NCBI GenBank assembly: GCA_900315635.1
Contig: OMZV01000002.1
Coordinates: 62,001-126,000 of the forward strand
Reading direction: 5' to 3'
Source of the DNA: an uncultured Prevotella sp.
GTDB taxonomy: Bacteria; Bacteroidota; Bacteroidia; Bacteroidales; Bacteroidaceae
Length of the DNA stretch: 64,000 bases
Part shown: piece by piece, positions 8,126 to 14,657 of the stretch
How positions within the stretch are numbered: the stretch's first letter is position 1
Layout of the letters: each line of letters starts with the position of its first letter
Program-made: the position numbers and the translations under genes
The notes under the pieces: generated by a model
What the model was told of the DNA's origin: nothing
Databases searched by the model: none
Seen by the model: the letters and a program-made list of their open reading frames with translations, nothing else

Positions 8126-8938
8126 ATGAAGAAACTTCCAATATTAATCATTGCACTCATGACGCTGTTTGTTGCTGCTTGTGCTGACAAGGTTGAAGGT
8201 GACAAGGGAGCCATTGATAATGACGAGCGTGTGAAAGGCGACCACACTATCTACGGTCTGGCTTGTGACGGAACTAGTGATTCCACTCTCGTGCTGCTTC
8301 CAAACGAAGGCGGCGACCCTGTGTCTTATGATATTCTCAATGCTACCAGAAACAAACAGATATTCGGCAGTTTGTCAATAGGCGACTGGGTCGGACTGAT
8401 GGTAAATCCTAAGAACAAGAAGGAGGCAACAATGGTTGTTGACCTTGACGAGCTTAAGGGTACATGGACATTCCAGGTTATTCCGAAGGTTAAGCCGACT
8501 CCGACAATGACAGCCGAGGAAGCCGAAGCCGCAATGAGTGATTCCATGAAAGCCATTTACATGGTTCCTCGTGAATATGGATTCACACTAAAGCGCCATT
8601 ATCAGGCTAGTCCTGTAGGACGTATCATAAAGGAGAGCACGCTCAACGATGATAGCCCTGTCACTTACCCGCAAGTAACGGTCTACACCAGTTGGCATAT
8701 CATCAATGGACGACTCTATCTTTACAAGGATACCGTTGACGATAATGGCAAGCGGATTCCACAGAACAAGGTCGGATATGACGATGGCACTTTCGTTTAT
8801 CTGGGTACCGACTCAATGGCTGCCCTCTTCGGAAAGAAAGTCATGCAGTACCACCGCAAGGCTAACGCCATGGAAGCCAACGCACAGGCTCAGGCTGCAG
8901 AGCATAAGGCAAGTGCAGCAGACACTATTAAAAAATGA
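8126..8938 (+). CDS. Lipoprotein of unknown function
   Basis: 270 residues with a clear SPII signal (lipobox FVAAC, Cys19), so it is membrane-anchored. The mature part begins with a small beta-rich domain (TIYGLACDGTSDSTLVLLP, then YDILNATRNKQIFGSLSIGD) and a second region rich in Asp/Lys/Tyr. The last about 25 residues are Ala/Gln/Lys-rich and probably disordered. I recognise no named family; similar lipoproteins are common in Bacteroidales. It is followed after 47 nt by a TlpA-type thioredoxin, so the two are probably co-transcribed and may act together in the envelope. Confidence 0.7.
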   Translation: MKKLPILIIALMTLFVAACADKVEGDKGAIDNDERVKGDHTIYGLACDGTSDSTLVLLPNEGGDPVSYDILNATRNKQIFGSLSIGDWVGLMVNPKNKKEATMVVDLDELKGTWTFQVIPKVKPTPTMTAEEAEAAMSDSMKAIYMVPREYGFTLKRHYQASPVGRIIKESTLNDDSPVTYPQVTVYTSWHIINGRLYLYKDTVDDNGKRIPQNKVGYDDGTFVYLGTDSMAALFGKKVMQYHRKANAMEANAQAQAAEHKASAADTIKK

Positions 8939-8984
8939 AAGATTGAAAGAATGAAATATTGAACGAATGAAATAAAGATTGAAA
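8936..8984. repeat. Degenerate simple repeat (TGAAAGAT/TGAAATAT)
   Basis: Six imperfect 7-9 nt units of the type TGAAagAt fill the gap between the lipoprotein stop and the TlpA start. Same class as the repeats near 13770, 24340, 44380 and 56230. Confidence 0.6.
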
Positions 8985-8985
8985 A

Positions 8986-9876
8986 ATGAAAAGGATATTG
9001 ATAGCAACGGCTCTTGCCGTTCAGATATTGACAGCATGTGGACAGGGCACATCAAGTCAAAAGACTAACAACAATACAGTCAACACCGCTAGTGCCGTTG
9101 AGCATGATACAGCGTGGTACAGCAGCAGAGTCTCAGAGGTAGTGTCTCAGATAAACGATCTGATGAAGGAAATCCAGACTGTAGCTAATGCCACACCTTC
9201 GGCTGAGCGTGATGCGCAGATTGCAAGCATAAATTCTCGGGGCGACAGCCTTGAAACCGAGTACAAAGGGCTTATCCTTGAGATAGCTAAGAAGTACAAG
9301 AAGACAACTTATCCTGCTAAGTTCTTGGGTGGCGAGACTGCTTACTACTTTGACTATGATGAACTGAAAGAAATCTGTGACCCAAAGAGCGGATATTATA
9401 ATGAACCGCAGATGACACTTGCAAAGCGACTGTTTGCCGCAATTGAGAAGCGTCATCCTGGTAAGCAATATTCCGACCTTGTAATGCCCGACATGACAGG
9501 CAAGACAGTGAAACTATCCGACTATGTTGGCAAGGGCAAATATGTACTTATTGACTTCTGGGCTTCGTGGTGTGGACCTTGCCGACAGGAGATGCCTAAC
9601 GTCGTCGAGGCTTACAATAAATATAAAGGTAAGAACTTCGAGATTGTCGGCATTAGCTTTGACGAAAACAAAGCCTCTTGGAAAGCTGCCGTCAAGAGCC
9701 TTGGCATGACATGGCCGCAGATGTCTGACCTGAAAGGATGGCACAGCGTTGGTGCTTCCACTTACGGCATCAACTCAATCCCTGCCAACGTCCTCGTTGA
9801 TCCGAAAGGCAAAATCATTGCTATCGACCTCCGTGGCGAAGCATTGCAGAACAAGCTGGCTGAGGTCTTAAAATAA
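8986..9876 (+). CDS. TlpA-family thioredoxin lipoprotein
   Basis: 296 residues. A lipoprotein signal (QILTACGQ, Cys18) places it in the envelope facing the periplasm. Residues of about 35-160 are an uncharacterised helical N-terminal region. The C-terminal thioredoxin/AhpC-TSA fold begins near KQYSDLVMPDMTGKTVKLSD and carries the redox site WCGPC (Cys196, Cys199), then GISFDENKASWKAAV and the cis-Pro loop SIPANVLVDPKGKI. Such proteins reduce or isomerise disulfides of exported proteins or maturing cytochromes. The partner is not evident. It ends before a strong bidirectional terminator. Confidence 0.85.
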   Translation: MKRILIATALAVQILTACGQGTSSQKTNNNTVNTASAVEHDTAWYSSRVSEVVSQINDLMKEIQTVANATPSAERDAQIASINSRGDSLETEYKGLILEIAKKYKKTTYPAKFLGGETAYYFDYDELKEICDPKSGYYNEPQMTLAKRLFAAIEKRHPGKQYSDLVMPDMTGKTVKLSDYVGKGKYVLIDFWASWCGPCRQEMPNVVEAYNKYKGKNFEIVGISFDENKASWKAAVKSLGMTWPQMSDLKGWHSVGASTYGINSIPANVLVDPKGKIIAIDLRGEALQNKLAEVLK

Positions 9877-9910
9877 AGAAATAGATTTAACAAAGGAGAT
9901 ACATTTATCA

Positions 9911-9974
9911 AAAAAGAGTGCATCTTAATTCCATTGAGCATAAGTTGATAATGGAATTAAGATGCACTCTTTTT
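9911..9974. terminator. Bidirectional intrinsic terminator
   Basis: Perfect arms of 25 bp (9911-9935 and 9950-9974) with a 14-nt loop; the arm ends supply an A-run on one side and TTTTT on the other. It separates tlpA (plus) from the antiporter gene (minus), which converge here. Confidence 0.9.
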
Positions 9975-9996
9975 GTATATGAACCATCCCTATTCT

Positions 9997-10932
9997 TTAT
10001 GCGTTCTTTATCAGCACGAACATGTAGGCGGCAAAGATGAGGACAAGGATGACTCCTTCCCAACGCTCAATGCGGAGCTTAGTGTAGGAGAAAAGCCAGA
10101 GGAGAATCATGGCGATGACCATCACAGAGAGGTCAAGGGTGGTGATGCCCTGAATGTCGAGAGGATAAATGACGCCCGTTACTCCGAGGATGAACAGAAT
10201 GTTGAAGACATTGGAGCCGAGGACATTGCCAATGGCTATGCCGCTGTTGCCCTTGGATGCCGAGACAACGCTGGTTGCAAGCTCTGGCAGCGATGTGCCC
10301 ATGGCGACAATGGTGAGTCCGATGATAGCCGGGTCTACACCAAGCGTTGCAGCAAGGCTTGATGCACCATTAACAAAGATGGTACTGCCACCGATAAGGC
10401 AGGCGAGCCCGACAACTATCCAGACGATAGACATCAGTTTGCTCATTGGCTTCTTCTTGGTCTCCGATTCCTCTTCTTGAATCTTTCCCGACTTTGCTTC
10501 CTTCAGTGTCATGTACATGAAGATGATGAAGAAGACGAGCATAATGACGGCGTCATACCACTGGATCTTGCCGTCGAATCCGCAGAGCATTACAAGTAGA
10601 ACTGATGAGATAAGTGCAAAGGGAATGTCCTTCTTCACTGTCGATGGCAGAATGGTTATAGGTGCTACTATTGCGGCGGCTCCCACAATGAGCAGGGCGT
10701 TGAAGATGTTCGACCCGACAACGTTTCCAACTGCCATACCCGGCTGATGGTTGAGTGCAGAAACAAGGCTTGAACAGAACTCCGGCATACTTGTGCCGAA
10801 AGCTACTATTGTCAGTCCGATAACTATCTGTGGTATTCCCATTCGCTGGGCTACGGCTACTGCGCCGTCGGTCAGGCGGTCAGCACCCCACAGAACCAAT
10901 GCTATTCCAATTATTATTGCGATTATATCCAT
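9997..10932 (-). CDS. Calcium/sodium antiporter, CaCA family (YrbG type)
   Basis: 311 residues, ten or so membrane helices in two inverted halves. Each half carries the family's alpha-repeat signature: GLTIVAFGTSMPEFCSSL in the first and GLTIVAMGTSLPELATSV in the second, each followed by GNVxGSNxFN. A charged cytoplasmic loop (EEESETKKKP) separates the halves. It exchanges Na+ for Ca2+ across the inner membrane. I start at MDIIAIIIG (10932). An earlier ATG at 11001 would require translating a terminator hairpin, and a promoter box lies only 5 nt before 10932, suggesting a leaderless mRNA. Confidence 0.88.
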   Translation of the reverse strand: MDIIAIIIGIALVLWGADRLTDGAVAVAQRMGIPQIVIGLTIVAFGTSMPEFCSSLVSALNHQPGMAVGNVVGSNIFNALLIVGAAAIVAPITILPSTVKKDIPFALISSVLLVMLCGFDGKIQWYDAVIMLVFFIIFMYMTLKEAKSGKIQEEESETKKKPMSKLMSIVWIVVGLACLIGGSTIFVNGASSLAATLGVDPAIIGLTIVAMGTSLPELATSVVSASKGNSGIAIGNVLGSNVFNILFILGVTGVIYPLDIQGITTLDLSVMVIAMILLWLFSYTKLRIERWEGVILVLIFAAYMFVLIKNA

Positions 10933-10937
10933 GAGGA

Positions 10938-10945
10938 CAAAGGTA
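10938..10945 (-). promoter_or_regulatory. Promoter -7 box, leaderless-type position
   Basis: TACCTTTG on the minus strand ends 5 nt before the antiporter ATG at 10932, so transcription would start at or very near the start codon. Confidence 0.55.
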
Positions 10946-10946
10946 C

Positions 10947-10985
10947 GAAAAAAGCCCGAGTGCTCACGCATTCGGGCTTTCTTTT
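10947..10985 (-). terminator. Intrinsic terminator of hsp20
   Basis: On the minus strand a GC-rich stem (AAAGCCCGA... / ...TCGGGCTTT) with a loop around TGCGTGAGCAC is followed by six Ts. It lies about 150 nt past the hsp20 stop and directly before the antiporter promoter. Confidence 0.85.
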
Positions 10986-11131
10986 TAAAAAAATCTAACA
11001 ATCACACAATTAATATCGAAATAACACCTATTTACTAAAACCTAATCTCTTCTTTAATTATATAACTAAAACTCTCTAATAAATTCAATCCTTGCATGAA
11101 TAATTGGGGTGTTTGGGTCGGGGTGGGATCC

Positions 11132-11542
11132 TTATCTAATCTCAATGCTTCTTGAGACCTTCTGCTCCTGCTTGCCAATCTTCGGCAGAGTGACAGTCAG
11201 GACACCATTGCTGACGCGGGCGCCGATCTTGTCGCGGTCGACATCGTCCGGCAGAATAAGAGTCTGCTCATACTTAGAATAAGAGAACTCGCGACGGAGA
11301 TAATGGGCGTTCTTGTCGTTTTCGTTTTCCTCCTTCTTCTCCATCTTGATTGTCAGGTCGCCGTCGGCGTTGATATTAACGTCGAAGTCCTCCTTCTGCA
11401 GACCTGGGGCAGCGAGTTCTACTGTATATTCGTCGTTACTCTCTAATACGTTTATTGCTGGAGCCGTAGCATTAGCTTTCGGCATATTTTCATTGTTGAA
11501 GAAGTCATTGAAGACCTCTGGTAACCAATTGTTTCTATACAT
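11132..11542 (-). CDS. Hsp20 / alpha-crystallin small heat-shock protein
   Basis: 136 residues, the usual length. The alpha-crystallin domain runs from about residue 28 (APAINVLESNDEYTVELAAPG) to 126, with the conserved KIGARVSNGVLTVTLPK strand. A C-terminal SRSIEIR contains the I-x-I motif that docks subunits together. It is an ATP-independent holdase in the cytoplasm that keeps unfolding proteins soluble. Upstream is a near-perfect sigma-54 promoter with two palindromic sites, so its expression is probably under RpoN and an enhancer-binding activator instead of the usual TAnnTTTG promoter. Confidence 0.93.
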   Translation of the reverse strand: MYRNNWLPEVFNDFFNNENMPKANATAPAINVLESNDEYTVELAAPGLQKEDFDVNINADGDLTIKMEKKEENENDKNAHYLRREFSYSKYEQTLILPDDVDRDKIGARVSNGVLTVTLPKIGKQEQKVSRSIEIR

Positions 11543-11585
11543 ATCTAATATCTCCTATTTCTATTTCTTGTTTACACCCATTAAA

Positions 11586-11603
11586 CTGCAACCAGCGTGC
11601 CAA
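11586..11603 (-). promoter_or_regulatory. Sigma-54 (RpoN) promoter of hsp20
   Basis: The minus strand reads TTGGCACGCTGGTTGCAG, a full match to the sigma-54 consensus YTGGCACG-N4-TTGCW with correct -24/-12 spacing. The start of transcription would fall near 11576, giving a leader of about 34 nt before the hsp20 ATG at 11542. Confidence 0.75.
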
Positions 11604-11613
11604 TGCGTTCCGG

Positions 11614-11650
11614 CTGACATTGTGTCTGGCACATTCTGACACGATGTCAG
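11614..11650 (-). promoter_or_regulatory. Twin palindromic operator upstream of the sigma-54 promoter
   Basis: Two near-identical palindromes lie at 11614-11628 (CTGACATTGTGTCTG) and 11636-11650 (CTGACACGATGTCAG), both of the form CTGACA-N3-TGTCAG, with centres 22 bp apart. They lie about 45 and 67 bp upstream of the predicted start. This fits binding of a dimeric enhancer-binding protein; which one is unknown. Confidence 0.65.
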
Positions 11651-11681
11651 TTTGCGTCAGCGAAATATTTGCCTTGTAACT

Positions 11682-11813
11682 AATTGATAATCAATGGCTT
11701 TCTAATTGGGTATCTTTTAGCCTCTAATTGGGCGTCTTTTAGCTTCTAATTGGGCATCTTTTACAACCTGTTTGGGCATTTTTTACAATGCAAGTAGTCA
11801 TCTTTTGGAAAGC
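11682..11813. repeat. 22-bp periodic array B
   Basis: Six consecutive 22-bp units start at 11682, 11704, 11726, 11748, 11770 and 11792. The best copies read AATTGGGtaTCTTTTA plus a 6-nt linker ending in CT; the outer units are degenerate. It lies between the divergent hsp20 and HAD promoters and has no inverted copy, so it is not a terminator hairpin. No ORF is present. Confidence 0.85.
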
Positions 11814-11840
11814 GATTGGTGGTGTATGACAAATTTTCAG

Positions 11841-11848
11841 TACCTTTG
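11841..11848 (+). promoter_or_regulatory. Promoter -7 box of the HAD/DUF2400/crcB operon
   Basis: TACCTTTG followed by CACAC, 60 nt before the ATG at 11908. Confidence 0.65.
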
Positions 11849-11907
11849 CACACATATAATATATGTACCTCGAATTTTCATCAGGTGCATTTATGTAACG
11901 AAACTCT

Positions 11908-12606
11908 ATGCTTAAAGACGAAATAAAACTTCTTGCATTCGACGCCGACGATACCCTCTGGGACTGTCAGAGCCATTTCGCCAGTGTCGAAGAGGCATAC
12001 TGCCGCTTGTTGGCGGACTACGGCACTGCCGACGAAATATCGCAGGCTCTGTTTGCAACGGAGACTGCCGACATGCCACATCTCGGCTATGGAGCCAAGG
12101 CCTTCACTATTTCGCTGGTCGAGAATGCCATACAGGTGAGCGGCGGAAATGTCACGGCTGACGTCATTATGAAGATTATAGGCCTCGGGCGGTCACTGCT
12201 TGAACTGCCGGGCGAGCCTCTGCCGGAGGTGGCTGACACTCTGTCGCAGTTAAAAAAATCGGGCAGGTATGTCATGGTGGTATTTACCAAAGGCGAAATT
12301 CTTGACCAGGAAAACAAACTCCGTCGGTCAGGACTTGACCAATATTTCGACGACGCAGTGATTGTTGCCGACAAGACGAAGGAAGAGTACAGGAAACTCT
12401 GCACCCGTTTCAATGCCGATATGGGACAGATGATGATGATAGGAAACTCATTCAAGTCGGACATTGCGCCGGTGCTGCAGTTGGGAGGATTCGCCGCCCA
12501 CATACCATTCCATGTTATGTGGCAGTATGAGGTGACCAAGGAATACGACCATGGGCATTTGTTCCGGCTTAAGCATTTCGGTGAACTAACGAATATTCTG
12601 TTATGA
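11908..12606 (+). CDS. HAD-superfamily hydrolase
   Basis: 232 residues. HAD motif I is FDADDTLWD at the N-terminus (nucleophile and acid/base Asp), motif II is the Thr in MVVFTKGE, motif III a Lys around DKTKEEYRKL, and motif IV GNSFKSDIAPV. A helical cap domain lies between motifs I and II. This points to a cytoplasmic phosphatase resembling phosphoglycolate phosphatases; the substrate cannot be told. Its stop overlaps the next gene's start (ATGA at 12603), so translation is coupled. Confidence 0.85.
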   Translation: MLKDEIKLLAFDADDTLWDCQSHFASVEEAYCRLLADYGTADEISQALFATETADMPHLGYGAKAFTISLVENAIQVSGGNVTADVIMKIIGLGRSLLELPGEPLPEVADTLSQLKKSGRYVMVVFTKGEILDQENKLRRSGLDQYFDDAVIVADKTKEEYRKLCTRFNADMGQMMMIGNSFKSDIAPVLQLGGFAAHIPFHVMWQYEVTKEYDHGHLFRLKHFGELTNILL

Positions 12607-13355
12607 TTAGTGAAGAGATAAAGACACTGTTGTGCCAACTTGCCGACCGGTATGAGACGGCTGACTTCATCAACGGCGACCCGTCGTGGTTTATGCATCA
12701 GGTGCAGGGCAGGGAAGACCAGGAGACGATAGGATTCCTTGCCTCGGTATTGAGCTATGGCAGACGGGATTTGTTCCTGCCGAAGATTCAGAAATTCCTC
12801 GACCTGAGTCATGGACATCCGGCAGAGTGGGTGAGGAGTGGTGAATATAAAAATGGCATTCCTGACAATGGAGAATGCTATTACAGACTTTACAACAACC
12901 ATTTGATGCGCATGTTGCTCGACGGGCTTCACGTCATGATGGCAGACTTCGGCTCACTGGGAGCATTTGCAAAGTCGGCTGCAAAGACACATCAGACGGT
13001 GGAGGTGCTGTCGGCATTGTCGGCATTCTTCTATGAGCTTGGAATCAAAGGAATGGTGCCGTCGCCGAAGTCATCGGTGGCTAAGCGCCCGTGCATGTTC
13101 CTGCGGTGGATGGTCCGTGACGGCTCGCCGGTTGACTTGGGACTGTGGTCGGACTTCATCGACAAGCGAACGCTGTTTATTCCGATGGACACCCATGTGC
13201 TGCAGGAAGCCCGCAACATCGGATTGGTCGGCAGCAAAACGGCAAGCTGGAATACAGTTGTCAGACTTACGGACGCGCTTCGGGAAGTGTTCCCCGATGA
13301 CCCGACCCGTGGAGACTTCGCCCTCTTCGGTTATGGAGTAAATAAGGGAAATTGA
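12603..13355 (+). CDS. DUF2400 / TIGR02757 family protein
   Basis: 250 residues. Family landmarks are visible: DPSWFMHQVQGREDQETIGFLASVLSYGRR, KRPCMFLRWMVRDGSPVDLGLW and IPMDTHVLQEARNIGL. The helical pattern with the Trp-rich MVRDG...DLGLW stretch resembles helix-hairpin-helix glycosylase folds, but the family's function is not established. It overlaps the upstream HAD gene by 4 nt and is followed after 32 nt by crcB. Confidence 0.85.
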   Translation: MISEEIKTLLCQLADRYETADFINGDPSWFMHQVQGREDQETIGFLASVLSYGRRDLFLPKIQKFLDLSHGHPAEWVRSGEYKNGIPDNGECYYRLYNNHLMRMLLDGLHVMMADFGSLGAFAKSAAKTHQTVEVLSALSAFFYELGIKGMVPSPKSSVAKRPCMFLRWMVRDGSPVDLGLWSDFIDKRTLFIPMDTHVLQEARNIGLVGSKTASWNTVVRLTDALREVFPDDPTRGDFALFGYGVNKGN

Positions 13356-13387
13356 TTTACGAGAGTTGATCCCCAAAATAAATAATT

Positions 13388-13765
13388 ATGTTGAAAGATT
13401 TCTTTATAGTAGGTTTAGGTAGTTTCTTTGGCGGTGGTGCCCGGTTTGTAGTTTCGAAGATTGTCCAGTCGTGGACGGTGCTGCCATTTCCGCTGGGAAC
13501 CTTTGCTGTTAACGTGTTGGGTTGTTTGCTTATAGGCTTTTTCTCGGGACTCAACTATGGCGGAACATGGTTAACCCCGTCGACAAAACTAATTCTGACA
13601 ACGGGGTTCTGCGGTGGTTTCACAACGTTTTCCACATTCATGAATGAGAGCGACTCACTACTGAAAGATGGCAATTACTTGTACGTTGCGCTTTATATTT
13701 TCGGTAGTCTTGCCTTGGGACTGACAGCCGTTGTTGTCGGTCATCAACTTGCCAAAGCAATCTAA
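13388..13765 (+). CDS. crcB: Fluoride exporter CrcB/Fluc
   Basis: 125 residues and four membrane helices, the normal size. The family signatures GGGARFVVSK, PLGTFAVNVLGCLLIGFF and GFCGGFTTFSTFMNE are all present. It forms a dual-topology dimeric channel in the inner membrane that lets fluoride out. The 32-nt gap to the upstream gene is too short for a fluoride riboswitch, so it is likely co-expressed with the HAD and DUF2400 genes. Confidence 0.93.
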   Translation: MLKDFFIVGLGSFFGGGARFVVSKIVQSWTVLPFPLGTFAVNVLGCLLIGFFSGLNYGGTWLTPSTKLILTTGFCGGFTTFSTFMNESDSLLKDGNYLYVALYIFGSLALGLTAVVVGHQLAKAI

Positions 13766-13766
13766 T

Positions 13767-13795
13767 TCATCCAATCATCCAATCATCCAATCATC
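13767..13795. repeat. Simple repeat ATCCAATC
   Basis: Four tandem copies of ATCCAATC-like units lie between crcB and the convergent lipoprotein gene; the last bases form that gene's stop codon (minus strand TGA at 13791-13793). Confidence 0.6.
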
Positions 13796-14498
13796 TAGCC
13801 TTAGGCAACGACATCTTGGTTGTGCTGGTGATTCCGGCAATGCCCTTGTAGCCGAAGGTGGTTGTCGACGGACTGACAGTTGTCTTGCCCCATCCAGCTT
13901 TTGCGTTGCTGGTCTTGCGGGTGAAGTCGAACTGTATCATGTCATTGTTATTGGTGCCGACCATGAAGCCCTTGAATACTCCTGTTGCCTCGTCGAGATA
14001 GAATCCGTGATGGCTGGCGCTGAAGTCCATGACGAATGTTGAGCCGCTGGCATACTTGACATAGATGTCGCCGTTGTTGTCGATGTACCATGTGAACTTC
14101 AGAGTCTGGTTCTCGCCTTCGCTGCCGTCTGAATTCAGATAGTAGTCATACTCGGTACCTGTACCCTTGATGGCGTTTGTGCTGTTCTGAACGAATGTCA
14201 TGTTGGTATAGAACCGGTCGACCTTGCCGTTGTCGCCATTGGTGTATATCATCTGACCGTCCCATTCGCCGTTCAGCACCTGTGCCTCGTCGACGAGTGT
14301 GTTGCCCTGGTCGCCGCCCGGATTGTTGCCGCCATTGTCGTCGTAGCCCCAGTCGCCGTCGTCATAGCCGTACCACCACGGCTCGACATTGCCGTACCAC
14401 GGTCCGTCGTACCAGTAGTCATCGTCGTCACAACTTGTAAATGCTAATGGCAGAGCTGCTATTGCCATCATTGTAAGTATACGTGTAATCTTTTTCAT
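13791..14498 (-). CDS. Lipoprotein with Asp/Tyr/Trp/Gly-rich N-terminus, unknown function
   Basis: 235 residues. SPII signal with lipobox FTSC, then a striking low-complexity stretch of Asp, Tyr, Trp and Gly (DDDDYWYDGPWYGN...) up to about residue 65. From about residue 75 there is a beta-rich domain resembling a lipocalin-like fold (LNGEWDGQMIY, TNMTFVQNS, TLKFTWYIDNNGDIYV, ASHHGFYLDEATGVFKGFM). No enzyme motif is visible. The acidic-aromatic segment may be a flexible linker from the membrane. It has its own promoter box at 14535-14542. Confidence 0.7.
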   Translation of the reverse strand: MKKITRILTMMAIAALPLAFTSCDDDDYWYDGPWYGNVEPWWYGYDDGDWGYDDNGGNNPGGDQGNTLVDEAQVLNGEWDGQMIYTNGDNGKVDRFYTNMTFVQNSTNAIKGTGTEYDYYLNSDGSEGENQTLKFTWYIDNNGDIYVKYASGSTFVMDFSASHHGFYLDEATGVFKGFMVGTNNNDMIQFDFTRKTSNAKAGWGKTTVSPSTTTFGYKGIAGITSTTKMSLPKAR

Positions 14499-14534
14499 AT
14501 TAGTAAGTTTTTTATTTGTTCTTTATTTCGGAGG

Positions 14535-14542
14535 CAAAGATA
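14535..14542 (-). promoter_or_regulatory. Promoter -7 box of the lipoprotein at 14498
   Basis: TATCTTTG on the minus strand, 36 nt before the ATG; divergent from the dnaX promoter. Confidence 0.6.
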
Positions 14543-14616
14543 GTGAATAATATTCCTATCACAAGAATAATTTCCCTATTTTAACGTAGGATTTTCCCTA
14601 TTTCAGAAAAAAGTAT

Positions 14617-14624
14617 TACCTTTG
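14617..14624 (+). promoter_or_regulatory. Promoter -7 box of dnaX
   Basis: TACCTTTG followed by CA, 33 nt before the dnaX ATG at 14658. Confidence 0.65.
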
Positions 14625-14657
14625 CATTAGAGTATCTCCTAACGAAATCTACGTTTT

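Noticed and set aside
9973-10362. A plus-strand ORF of 129 codons
   Set aside because: Antisense to the CaCA antiporter and with no ribosome-binding site or promoter.
10933-11001. A start for the CaCA antiporter at 11001
   Set aside because: The extension is encoded by the hsp20 terminator hairpin and lies upstream of the promoter box.
11682-11813. The 22-bp array as a CRISPR array
   Set aside because: Units are contiguous with 5-6 nt linkers, there are no unique 30-nt spacers and no cas genes.
13356-13387. Fluoride riboswitch before crcB
   Set aside because: The gap is 32 nt, too short for the motif, and shows no such structure.
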